Assembly: GCA_023375675.1 (NCBI GenBank)
Contig: JALQBC010000016.1
Span: forward strand, 372,001-436,000
Reading direction: 5' to 3'
Source: Cytospora piceicola
Taxonomy: Eukaryota; Ascomycota; Sordariomycetes; Diaporthales; Cytosporaceae
DNA length: 64,000 bases
Each line of letters starts with the position of its first letter. The first letter of the stretch is position 1. A model generated the notes under the pieces. It was not told the origin of the DNA. It did no database searches and worked only from the letters and a program-made list of their open reading frames with translations. Of the stretch, positions 25,614 through 35,558 are shown piece by piece. The position numbers were made by a program, and so were the translations under genes.

Positions 25614-27043
25614 ATGAAGGGTAAGCAATCCAACCCATACCCCCCACCCCACATCTGGCGGAAATGCTCTATGCGACCATGAGTTCGAAAGCTGACATGC
25701 GCTTCCTCCACTACAGCTCTTATTCTCGTGGGTGGCTTCGGCACCCGTCTCCGACCTCTTGTACGCTACAAACCTGCGACCCCCTCCAACCTTTCCCCCT
25801 CCAGAGCCGTACACAATAGGCTGTCTAGACCGGCATCATGCATAACACACGGACGATACACTAACCAGCAATCATGACATTAGACCCTGACCATGCCCAA
25901 GCCCTTGGTCGAGTTCGCAAACAAGCCTATGATTGAGCACCAGATTGAGGCTCTTGCTGACGCTGGCGTCACTGACGTTGTCCTTGCCGTCAACTACCGC
26001 CCTGAGATCATGGAGGACGCTCTTAAAGAGGTTAGTTGCACTCCTATCGCTTCCACTAGATGGACGAGTTCTATTGCTCCATCCAAGCTGCGGCATCCTG
26101 CGCCCACCTTCGGGAACCGTCTTGTTGACTCTGGCGTCCCTGAAAACAGTACTCCAAGCGATTTGGCATCAACATTACCTTCTCCGTCGAGACTGAGCCT
26201 CTGGGCACTGCCGGCCCCCTCAAGCTGGCTGGCGAAATCCTCGGCAAGGACGACTCCCCTTTCTTTGTCCTCAACTCGGACGTGACGTGTGAATACCCAT
26301 TTAAGGAGCTGGCCGCATTCCACAAGCAACACGGAGATGAGGGCACTATCTGTGTCACTAAGGTCGAGGAGCCCTCTAAGTACGGTGTCATTGTGCACGC
26401 CCCTGGCCACAAGTCCCGCATAGAGCGATTCGTCGAGAAGCCCGTCGAGTTTGTCGGCAACCGGATCAACGCCGGTATCTACATCCTCAACACCTCCGTC
26501 CTCGACCGCATCGAGCTGCGCCCCACCTCCATCGAGCAGGAGACCTTCCCCGCCATGGTCATGGATGGCAAGCTCCACTCCTTCGACCTCGAGGGCTTCT
26601 GGATGGACGTTGGCCAGCCCAAGGATTTCATCGCTGGAACCGAGCTGTACCTCAAGTCCCTGGAGAGGAAGAAGTCCAAGCTGCTCGCCCCTACCACCGA
26701 GCCTTATGTCCACGGCAATGTCCTGATTGACCCTTCAGCCAAGATTGGCAACAACTGCAAGATCGGCCCCCATGTCACCATTGGGCCCAACGTTGTGATT
26801 GGCGACGGTGTTCGGTTGCAGCAGTGTGTCATCCTGAAGGGGTCCAAGGTCAAGGACCACGCCCTGGTCAGGAAGTCCATCGTCGGGTGGAACAGCACCG
26901 TTGGCAAGTGGGCGCGCCTCGAGAACGTGACTGTTCTTGGTGACGATGTCACGGTTGGCGATGAGATCTACGTCAACGGAGGCAGCGTTCTGCCCCACAA
27001 GTCTATCAAGGCCAACGTTGACGTCCCTGCTATCATCATGTAA
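25614..27043 (+). CDS. mpg1: Mannose-1-phosphate guanylyltransferase (GDP-mannose pyrophosphorylase)
   Basis: This enzyme makes GDP-mannose from mannose 1-phosphate and GTP in the cytosol, the mannosyl donor for N- and O-glycosylation, GPI anchors and cell-wall mannan. Four exons give 363 aa, the normal family length: 25614-25620, 25717-25760, 25884-26030 and 26150-27043. The first coding exon is only 7 nt (Met-Lys plus one base). Splicing restores the nucleotidyltransferase signature [18 protein letters not shown] at the N-terminus, and the VEKP motif lies at about residues 165-168. The C-terminal third shows left-handed beta-helix hexapeptide repeats ([19 protein letters not shown] and following), ending in Ile-Ile-Met. 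The donor of intron 3 is GTTAGT. Yeast PSA1/SRB1 is the counterpart. It is very likely essential and single-copy. Confidence 0.96.
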
Positions 27044-30000
27044 ACCCTTTACCAAGGGCTCTACTGCTTGTGCGGCAGCGCTGGGGAGTTGGACCACGCC
27101 CCAGAACCCCCCTCATTCATATTTATACCCCTTTTGTTCTTCTTTTTTTTATTCAACAGAAGACCGTTTTCTACGGATACCACCTCATAATGGGCGATTT
27201 CACCAATCCCTCCTCTCTTCTAGTTTTGGTCCTGGCCTTGGCCTGCACTGCCAGGGCATATCTGGGCCGATTGTTTTCCATTTTACCTCGAACAGCTGCA
27301 TATGAGTTATTGGCCTGGCGTCGGATGCGGCACAGTTGCGTTGCCATTTCATCAACCTCGACGGATTCTGCAGCTGGGTTCTTCACGCAAACACAAACAC
27401 AAACACAAACAACACAACACAACAGAGAGACATGTCTCGTACGAGCCTTGGAAGTTAATGGAAATGTCATGGGGGATGAAAAGGCTTTCTGGTACCGAGA
27501 AACATATCAGTGGAACCCAGGACGACAGGAGACTCGCAAACAACATACAAAAAGTCAGTGATGGATGAATTTGATGATTTGGCATCTTTGGGGTCTCGGG
27601 GGATTTTGAGCATTGAAAGCATCCAGGGTTTGAGGTCATCAAAAGGGTCCCATGTTGCTTCTAGTATATTGGAGTTTAGGGTTAGAGACAATCGTCAAAG
27701 TTACTTCACCAAGACTTGGTTGTCTGTCGGTTACCATTGTCTTGTAGTAGTAGATGTGTCACAATGTCTGTTATTGTCTGAGACAAGAGGTATTGTATGT
27801 GAGTCTCGTGAGATGATGATCATGTGTCAGCTCGAGGACGTTGACTTTTAGGGCCGGTCCGTAGCAGCCTATGCCAGCTCTGCTATACTGTAGTAATAGA
27901 GTTGAGGCAGTTTGACTACCTAGGTACCTACCTATACGTACCCACCGACCACCCCTCCTTGGTGAATGCAGGGGAGGTATTGAATATTGAAAGACCCTAA
28001 CCCGACTACTTTTACGTAGTATCGCGGCACCCGAAATGTCACCCGGTCTCGAACTTCAGCCCCCAGATTGAAGGGTCTCGTCTTGGCGGCAAACTTTGTG
28101 GTACCTGGCAGCAATCAATATGCGACAGAGGGGGGCGGATACCTACCTGGCGCCACCCTCTCTCTCCCATTTGAGGGCCTCTCTGCGGAGATCTTTTTCT
28201 TTGGAGGGGAGAGGGGGAGTTTTCTTTTCAGCTGTCACGAGGCGAGGCCCCGCAAGCCAACTGGCCACAGCGGACGATCGGGTCCTTCGAGGTTGAGGAC
28301 TAGAGAACTATCTTGTCTGGACTACTGGAGAAGGGTGTGGGGCGGGGGAGAGTGTGGTAGTAAGGTAGTAAGGTAGTGAGGTAGTGAGGTAGTGAGGGAA
28401 TACTATGTGTGCATACCTAACAGCCCAAGTACACAATAGGGTGATGATGCATCAGGCACCACCTCACCGCTTACTTACTTACACGACCTCCTGTGGTTGT
28501 CCGTCCATCGGTCGGAATGCTTGGCGCAAGGGGAGGCCGCGTGAAGTGTACATAGTAGTGTAGTGTAGTGTAGTGTACATAACCATCTACGGGATCCGTA
28601 AATGGCTATTTTTGTCTGTTGGTCTGGTCTGGTCTGGTCTGGTTTAGACTCCTTGGTTAAGTGGATGGTTGCTGAATTTGACAAAGTCATTGTCACGGTG
28701 GAGATCTAGAACTACTGTACATAACTACCAGACTATCCGTACCTACCAAGGTAAACTGACAGGAGAGGAGCCTGGCAGTCCTGGCAGAGGAGGCGAACCG
28801 TGGCCACGTCGGTCGGCGGTGCAGTAGTGCTGTTGAGAGTTGTGGGCCGCCAGAAAAGGAAGAAAGAAAAAAAAAGAGTCGCGGTCAGTCAAGAACTACC
28901 TGGGTATAGCAGCCAGGCCGGGCTATTTGTTGTGAATACCCTGATACCTATGCAACCGTAGCCAGCGTAGCGTTAGCTATGGATCCGTATGTGATGGAAG
29001 CCCTACTTGAACCACCTGGCCAGTCTTGCCAAGGCTCGGTAGCTCTCCATGCCTTGTGTACTATTTTCTTTTACTACCTAGGTATTGATCTCTGGAAAAC
29101 TACCCGGAATACGTAGGTAGGTGATGGGCAGATGGGATGAGATGGGATGGGATGGGATGTGATGTGATGTGATGCGATGTTGTCACCTACATATGAAGCA
29201 TTGACGGGTTAGACGTTAGTTAGACTTGCTTTAATTGAATTGCCTTGCTGCCAGGGCTGCGTCACCATCCAGTATGTACCTGCCTAGGTACATACGCACA
29301 CAGCAGCAGCAGTTCTTATAGGTGCATCAATCCTGTTTTTTGCGGGCTGGCGGGCTTCGGACCCCTACTTGACCACCTAATTTACCACCTAATCAGCTAC
29401 CTAATGTACTACTACTGTAGGCAGGGCTGGCAGGCAGGGCAGGTAGGCAGGTACTGTACCTTAACAAACCCAGCAGCCCAGCCTTAATTCCCTGGTCTGC
29501 CGTCCACAGCCCTGCCTGTCTACCATCCATCCTGCCATCTACCAAGTACAAACCCAAACCCCACCTTTCATCCATCCATCAATCCACATCGCTAACCCGT
29601 ACACGCCATCCACATCCACGCCATTCCCATCCAGCCAAACAGCCCTCGAGCCCATTCCCCCCCCATTCCCCATCTGTTTGTGCGCCTGTCAACAGTCAAC
29701 ATGGATGCCCTGGACTGACTCTTGTGGGTTATGGTTTGTTGAATGTGCTTGGTCCATCGTTCTCTCTCCACATTACCATTACCGTACCCCCCCCCCTTTG
29801 CGGACGTCATCCATCCTCTTCTTCCCAGGTACTCAGTACTCTGGCAGTCTGGCACGCACTACAACAGTACAGTAACAGGGCTGTGTTGTTGCTTGCTTGG
29901 CTGTGGTTGCATTATTCATAGTCTACGTCTTAGACTGCCATACTACCTACTTACTGTGTGTTATACTGTCATTGGCCTTGTTTCCTTTTTTCTCTCTTCC

Positions 30001-30373
30001 CGGTTTCCGTGTTCCTGAATATATCCATCCTATTCTATCCATCGCCCAATGTTCAATGTTTGGAACTAATGTAATACTACCACCCGGAATCTTTATATAT
30101 ATATTTATTCCGGATATCCATCCTCTCGCCTTGCATTTGCATCTGCATCTGCATTTGCATTGACATACATATAATAAATAAGAAAGCAGACTGTTGTCAT
30201 CATTTTCCGGCAACACGAGGGGAGGCAAGGAAAAAGGAAAGAGGAAGAAGGAAAAAGACTCTACTCACTCGGAGACGACCAGATTGGGAAGGCCAAACAA
30301 AACGTCAGGCAAACTGGCAAACACAGTGCCACACCACACACCCACCAACACCCACCTACACCCACATACCAAA
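27044..30373. other. 3.3 kb intergenic region rich in short repeats
   Basis: No gene is supported. The first 150 bases are probably the GDP-mannose pyrophosphorylase 3' end. Short tandem repeats include ACAAAC near 27390-27420, AGGTAGTG units near 28360-28400, TAGTG near 28555-28575, TCTGG near 28620-28640 and GATGG/GATGT near 29136-29176. TAGGTACC-type motifs occur near 27918-27935, 28738-28752, 29079-29085, 29275-29292 and 29440-29455. The last 200 bases, AC- and GA-rich, are likely the leader of the proline-rich gene. Confidence 0.55.
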
Positions 30374-31927
30374 ATGTCGCCAGCTCTCGACGCCGCGCCA
30401 GCTCACAAGCCGAGGAACAAGCTGCGGAAGCTTTCCAAGCTCCGGCCCGGCTCGACCGTCTCGAACTGCGCGTCGCCCAGGCACTCGTCAGACTCGCCCA
30501 GGAACTCAAACTCGAGCGTGAGCCACGGGGGCGCCCGGACGCCCCAGTCCCCCAGGACCACGCTCCCGCTGCCGCCGGACCTGAGCGACTCGAAATGGCT
30601 CGAGTACATACGGCAGAGCGGGTACCTGGTGCCCATGGAGAAGTCCCCTCGCCTGGAGAGTGCAAAGTCACCTAGCCTGGAGTGTGCGAAGCCCCCACGC
30701 CTAGAGAGTACGAAATCGCCTCGTCTGGACAGCACACGACTTCAGTCCCCCCCGACAACCACCGGCTGCAGCAGCAACAACAGCAGCAGCAACAACAGCA
30801 GCAGCAACAACGTCGTCCCCGAATTCGCCCATCTTGCCCTTGATGTCCCCACAAAAAGCCCGAGGGGATCGCCCGAGAGGCAGATCTCCCCCTCACACTC
30901 GCCCAACCCGGCATCATCGCTGCCCTTGCGCCGACACCCGAGGCCGCCGGTGATCCGGGTCGGGCAGGCTGAAGCCGAGGGGGAGGCGTCGCGGGCAGAC
31001 AAGGCGTCCAGCGTGGAGCTGATAGCAGACCAGTACAAGGCCCTGCTCGAGTCGCGCAGCACCGAGGAGCTGCCGGCAGATGCTGTGCCAAAGGTGGGGC
31101 GGGAAGACGCGAGGCGGGAAGACGTGAGACAGCAAGACGCCGAGACCAGACAGGCCAGCGTGGATGCGATACGGGGTGCGATATTACGACGACGGTCACC
31201 ATCGCATTCGACTTCACCACTATCACCACCGCCACCACCTCCGCCTCAACCAATAGCAGCGCCGCCACCACCACCACTATCGCCACCTCCTCCACCTCCA
31301 CCAACAGCAGCGCCGCCACCACCTCCACCAGTATTACCTACGACGACGACGCCGGAATGGGAACAGCCCGAGGGCTCGCCCACATCAGACGGCACGTTGG
31401 TCGCGTTCGAGGAGGACGCTATATACTTCAAGCCGGTGTCGTATTCCCCTGAGGCGCTCTCGCCCATCCAGGAAGACGACGTCGACGACCCCACCTCCCC
31501 CAACTACCACCCCTCCTACACGACCTTCTACAACCCAGCAGGACACGGCCCCATCTCCTCCCCCTCCTCCGCCTCGTCACCCCAGCCGCCCCCGCCGCGG
31601 CCCGACGTGCTCAGCCTGCAGATAGCCATGGACCTCCTGACGCGGGAGCTGTCGTCGGTGGTGGGCAACGACAAGAGGGGCCCCCGGGCGGCGGCGGACG
31701 TGCGGTCGCTGCAGGTGTGGGTCATGATCGAGGCGTACGAGAGGCTGCGGGACCGGGTGATGGAGATGAACGCGGGGATGCCGGCGGAGGAGGTGCGGGC
31801 GCTCATGGGCATGTTCAACATGTGGATCCGGGCGCTGTACGGCGTGCACGAGCGGCTGAGGGACCGGGGGCCTGTGGTTGTCGGGCTGGCTGATGTTGAG
31901 GGGCTGCAGACGGAGGAGCTGGACTGA
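30374..31927 (+). CDS. Proline-rich protein of unknown function
   Basis: This single-exon frame gives 517 aa from an ATG in the context CAAAATGTC; upstream in-frame codons lie in a leader-like sequence. The first 400 residues are disordered: Ser-Pro dipeptides, a repeated motif of the type SPRLES/KSPRLDS near residues 95-120, an Asn/Ser run near 135-150, and two polyproline blocks near residues 285-325. The polyproline blocks resemble profilin- or SH3-binding stretches as found in cytoskeletal proteins. Residues about 411-505 form an ordered, helical, charged region (starting VLSLQIAMDLLTREL, then VWVMIEAYERLRD and MFNMWIRALYGVHERLRD) that looks conserved, but I do not recognise the family. 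There are no membrane segments or signal peptide. Many SP/TP sites suggest phosphorylation. Function unknown. Confidence 0.75.
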   Translation: MSPALDAAPAHKPRNKLRKLSKLRPGSTVSNCASPRHSSDSPRNSNSSVSHGGARTPQSPRTTLPLPPDLSDSKWLEYIRQSGYLVPMEKSPRLESAKSPSLECAKPPRLESTKSPRLDSTRLQSPPTTTGCSSNNSSSNNSSSNNVVPEFAHLALDVPTKSPRGSPERQISPSHSPNPASSLPLRRHPRPPVIRVGQAEAEGEASRADKASSVELIADQYKALLESRSTEELPADAVPKVGREDARREDVRQQDAETRQASVDAIRGAILRRRSPSHSTSPLSPPPPPPPQPIAAPPPPPLSPPPPPPPTAAPPPPPPVLPTTTTPEWEQPEGSPTSDGTLVAFEEDAIYFKPVSYSPEALSPIQEDDVDDPTSPNYHPSYTTFYNPAGHGPISSPSSASSPQPPPPRPDVLSLQIAMDLLTRELSSVVGNDKRGPRAAADVRSLQVWVMIEAYERLRDRVMEMNAGMPAEEVRALMGMFNMWIRALYGVHERLRDRGPVVVGLADVEGLQTEELD

Positions 31928-32896
31928 TTGGGAGCTTTCCTGAAGAGTGTTTGGATGTGATGGTATTGTCACTCTGAACCACCTAGGTAACTACTAAGTG
32001 CATTGCATTATGTGGCATATATGTATTGGTGTAATGAATGACGGATTTTACGAGCATGGGCGAGTCATCAGTCTGGAAGGATCTGGATGGGTACATACGT
32101 ACTAGATATGTATTGTATTGTGTTGTGTTGTACGGCACTGGACTGTAGACTCTTGGGACATATGGTGTTTGGATGGAACGGGATGAAACGCCTTCCTTCA
32201 TCCAGATGGGAAATGGTTCAAATATCACGGGAATCAATACTATGGTAGTACAGTTCAAGTACTAAGCTTCCAAGGTTCCAAGGGTGCTTGTTGCTGCCAT
32301 ATCACACATCATATGCCTCCTCGCCTCAGGAGACCAACTGCCAACAACGAGAGCTGCCCTTCCGTCACCAGGGTCGACCACGCAGCTCAACCACTCGTGC
32401 CTTGGAAATCGAAAGCGGGAGAAAAGGTACCATCTGGTTTACCAGGCCCTGCCTTCATTTCAGGAACAAGGTGTCCTCCCTGCCGAGCTGTTTGTGCAGA
32501 TCGCCCAGTCAAAACGACCCGAAACCCGAACGATTTGTCCGGATAACGTCGACGTCATACACAGCGCAGTACACCACGTGAGCCCCGGTAGAGCTTCTTT
32601 CCCGATCGGGAAGGTGCCAAGGATGACAGAAGCAATCGAAGCAATCGAAGTAATCGATGCTGTCGAGGTCCATTTAATCTTACACAACACGAACCAACAC
32701 AAGCCAACACAAACCAACACAGTATCGATCCATCCAATCCATCCCCAACCCACAGTACCTGGTACTTATACCTTGCAAGAAGATCAATCCCATGCCGTCA
32801 CCTGGCAGGGCGAGATGAGGCTCATGCACTAGCACAAGCACATGCTTATTTACAGGCTCATGCTCATGCTCATGCTCACCCTGACTCTGAACCAAC
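31928..32896. other. Intergenic region before the ERCC1 homologue
   Basis: No gene is supported. It contains the 3' end of the proline-rich gene, a TTGTATTGTG-type short repeat near 32110-32130, and CATGCTCATG repeats just ahead of the ERCC1 start at 32897. A 182-codon frame at 32284-32832 has no family resemblance. Confidence 0.5.
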
Positions 32897-34325
32897 ATGG
32901 ATGACGACTTCGGGGCCGACCAGGACTTCCTCGCCGCCCTCGCCGCCTCCGAGGCCACCGCCGCCGCCGGACCTTCACGGCCTCCTCGCCCAGCCGTAGC
33001 AACAGCAACAGCAACAGCACCGGGCCCCAGCCGCGTGCAACAGCCCACCCCGCAGAAGATCCAGCAGCCCACGCCCCAGAGGCTTGACAGGCCGCCGCCG
33101 CCGCAGCCGAACAATGCAGGCGCCGCAGGCGTCAAGCAGCCCACCCCCCAGGCGCTGCCGCAGCGCTCGGCCGGCTCGGCCATCCTGGTGTCGCCGCGGC
33201 AGAAGGGGAACCCGGTGCTGGCTTGCCTGAAGTCCCTGCCGTGGGAGTATAGTGATATCCCGGCTGACTATGGCCTGGGGCTTACGACGTGTGCTCTGTT
33301 CCTGAGGCAAGTGACCTTACCCACCGCATCCCTCCGTTTCCTTCCGTTTCGAGTAGGATACTCTCCACGAACAAGAAGAGAAAGGCCGGGCTAACATGTT
33401 CCCCCATCTGCCACCCTACAGTCTGAAATACCACCGCCTCCACCCGGAGTACATCTACACGCGCATCCGCAACCTTCAAGGGCGGTACAACCTGCGCGTC
33501 CTCCTCGCCATGGTCGACATCCCCAACCACGAGGACGCCCTCCGCGAACTGTCCAAGACGTCCCTCGTCAACAACGTGACCCTGGTGCTCTGCTGGTCGG
33601 CCGCCGAGGCCGCCCGCTACCTGGAGCTGTACAAGTCGTACGAGCACGCGTCGTTCGCGGCGATCCGCGGCGCGCAGGCGTCGACGTACGCCGAGCGGCT
33701 GGTCGAGTTCGTCACGGTGCCGCGCGCCGTGAACAAGGCCGACGCGGTGGCCCTGGTCAGCACGTTCGGGAGCCTGCGGCAGGCGGTCAACGCGGACCCG
33801 GAGACGGTGGGGGTCGTGGGCGGGTGGGGGGAGAAGAAGGTCAAGGCGTGGTGCGCCGCGGTGGAGGAGCCGTTCCGGGTCAGGAAGGCGGCCGGGAGGA
33901 AGGCGGGCGGGGGCGGGGCGGGCACGGGGGGGAGGAGCAACCTGGACGAGGCGTTGCCTATTGGGATGGTGCCGCTGAGGGATATGGCTGGGCTGGCTGC
34001 CGAGAGGAGTCGGGGGAGTGCGAGTGCGAGTGCGAGTGCTACTCCTCGTCGTGGTGGTGGTGAACAGCAGCAGCAGCAGCAGCAGCAAGCCGCGAGGGCG
34101 AGGCAGTTCCAAGTCGCAGGGGATGATGATGATGACGACGGTGATGATGAAGATGCCGAGCTTGCTGCTGCCATTGAGGAGTCGAAGCGGATGGCTGAGG
34201 AAGAGGCTAGGGCACGAGCTCTGGGGTCTTCTGGGGAGACGGCGGAGGGGTCGTCCTCTTCCAAGAGACCGGAAGACCTGACGGACGGGGTTGCTGCTGC
34301 CCTGGCCAGGCTGAGGAAGGGCTGA
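32897..34325 (+). CDS. swi10: ERCC1/Rad10/Swi10 DNA repair nuclease subunit
   Basis: This is the non-catalytic partner of the XPF/Rad1 structure-specific endonuclease, which makes the 5' incision in nucleotide excision repair and trims flaps in recombination in the nucleus. Two exons, 32897-33306 and 33422-34325, give 437 aa. The intron uses a GCAAGT donor (GC-AG type), a CTAAC branch site at about 33391 and a CTACAG acceptor; only this choice joins CALFL to SLKYHRLHPEYI in frame. The Rad10 central domain runs from about residue 105 (NPVLACLKSLPWEY) to about 215, and a double helix-hairpin-helix domain follows at about 240-290. The first 100 residues are Pro/Gln-rich. After the HhH the protein continues some 140 residues with Gly/Arg, Ser/Ala, Gln and Asp runs. 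Within it, residues about 380-398 match a ubiquitin-interacting motif (L384, A387, I388, S391 in an acidic context). Confidence 0.93.
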
Positions 34326-34913
34326 ACATGGGTTGGGCTACTCGATGGCCGAGGTAAAACGTACGTCCCGGAGAGGAACGCTTATCTAGCTGCGGAGTCG
34401 ATCCTCAACGTGAAGATATCGGATTTGTGGCTCCTACAGCTCCCAGTGAGCATCTTGGAGCAATTGTGATTGATTATCAAGACTGTGGATATGGGCGTCC
34501 CTTGTAAGTTTACTCTCATGGCTGCCTCTAGTTTTTCCTGAGGGAAAGAAGGAAATTTCAAACTAATTTTCGCATCCCAAGACCGAAACGCACGCAGTTG
34601 ACGCCCAAGATAGTCCCAAGACCCGGCGATTGATATGTCTACTGCGGAATAGGCAAACCCCTGCGTCACATCGGGATGCCGATTCGACGACGGCAGAGCA
34701 TTGGGTGACACGATTGGCTCATGTGGCTCGAGTTTGAGAAGATGTGATGCTTGTCGTCGAGGCTGCCATATGTGGTGCTGGGCTCGAGGCAACGTATTGA
34801 CTCTAGGAATCACATCTGAGTCAGAGTCACATGCTGTGTTGCATCTGTCCCAGAAGAATTATCAATATACATCACAACAACTGGGCGCCACGTACTGTTT
34901 TCACCGGAATCAT
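34326..34913. other. Short intergenic region
   Basis: Nothing is supported as a gene. It lies between the ERCC1 stop and the dehydrogenase relict, and the flanking sequence shows no repeat or strong motif. Confidence 0.45.
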
Positions 34914-35228
34914 GCCAGACCAGATGTCGCAGGCAAAGTCGCCATCGTGGCGGGCTCCAACACAGGAATAGGCGCCGCCATAGCGCAGGAGCTCTCGTCC
35001 CGAGGCGCAAGCATGGTCGTCAACTACCCCTACTGTTCCTGGGGGGAAAAAAAACCGCTAACCCCTCAACTTTTCCAAGTGGCTCCTGTCATGGCGCCGG
35101 CACCCGTTGGGCAAAGGATGGCCATGGCAGAGGAGATTGCGCTCGGCGTTGGGTTTCTATGTGAGCCTAGGGCGTCATGGGCCAATTCTTTGAACCTGGT
35201 TGCGTCTGGGGGTTTGCACATTGAGTGA
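34914..35228 (+). pseudogene. Short-chain dehydrogenase/reductase relict
   Basis: The frame reads a Rossmann-type N-terminus (VAGKVAIVAGSNTGIGAAIA, with the glycine-rich GxxTGIG cofactor motif and a following basic helix) and then, after about 45 residues, a typical SDR C-terminus (PVGQRMAMAEEIALGVGFL, then ASWANSLNLVASGGLH). The middle of the domain, including the Ser, Tyr and Lys catalytic residues (about 130-150 aa), is absent, replaced by a short linker with a G4A8-type run at about 35041-35052. It is therefore an internally deleted remnant unlikely to make an active enzyme. No plausible introns could hide the missing part, since only about 90 bp separate the two halves. Similar SDRs act on ketoacyl or polyketide-type substrates, but nothing here points to one. 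Confidence 0.7.
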
Positions 35229-35558
35229 GGGGGAGGGAGAAGGGAGAGGGGAAGAGAGGAAATTCTGTCTGGGAGGGATTAGGCGGATATCGAAACAGTC
35301 GCTTGCTTCTCAGCCTTGAGATCCCATACTGTATGTATGTAAACACGCATTTCCTAGTCGTCTGATAGCCCATCTCATCTATAAAATCGCTTGCAGCGCC
35401 CATCATCATATATCCAAGGTTGAAACACCAAAATCGAAAGGTTCAGACTCGTAGGAGTTCCGAAGAGGTATCAAACACTGATAGAAGCAAACCCAACAAC
35501 CCCATACATACATATCCTCATAAATACCAGCGCGAGCAAGACCATGCGCTTCCCTCAT
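35229..35558. other. Intergenic region between convergent ends
   Basis: This stretch separates the dehydrogenase relict from the 3' end of the minus-strand antiporter. It probably holds the antiporter 3' untranslated region; I see no gene in it. Confidence 0.5.

Noticed and set aside
32284..32832. 182-codon frame before the ERCC1 gene
   Set aside because: No family resemblance and a TTG-like start context; likely chance.
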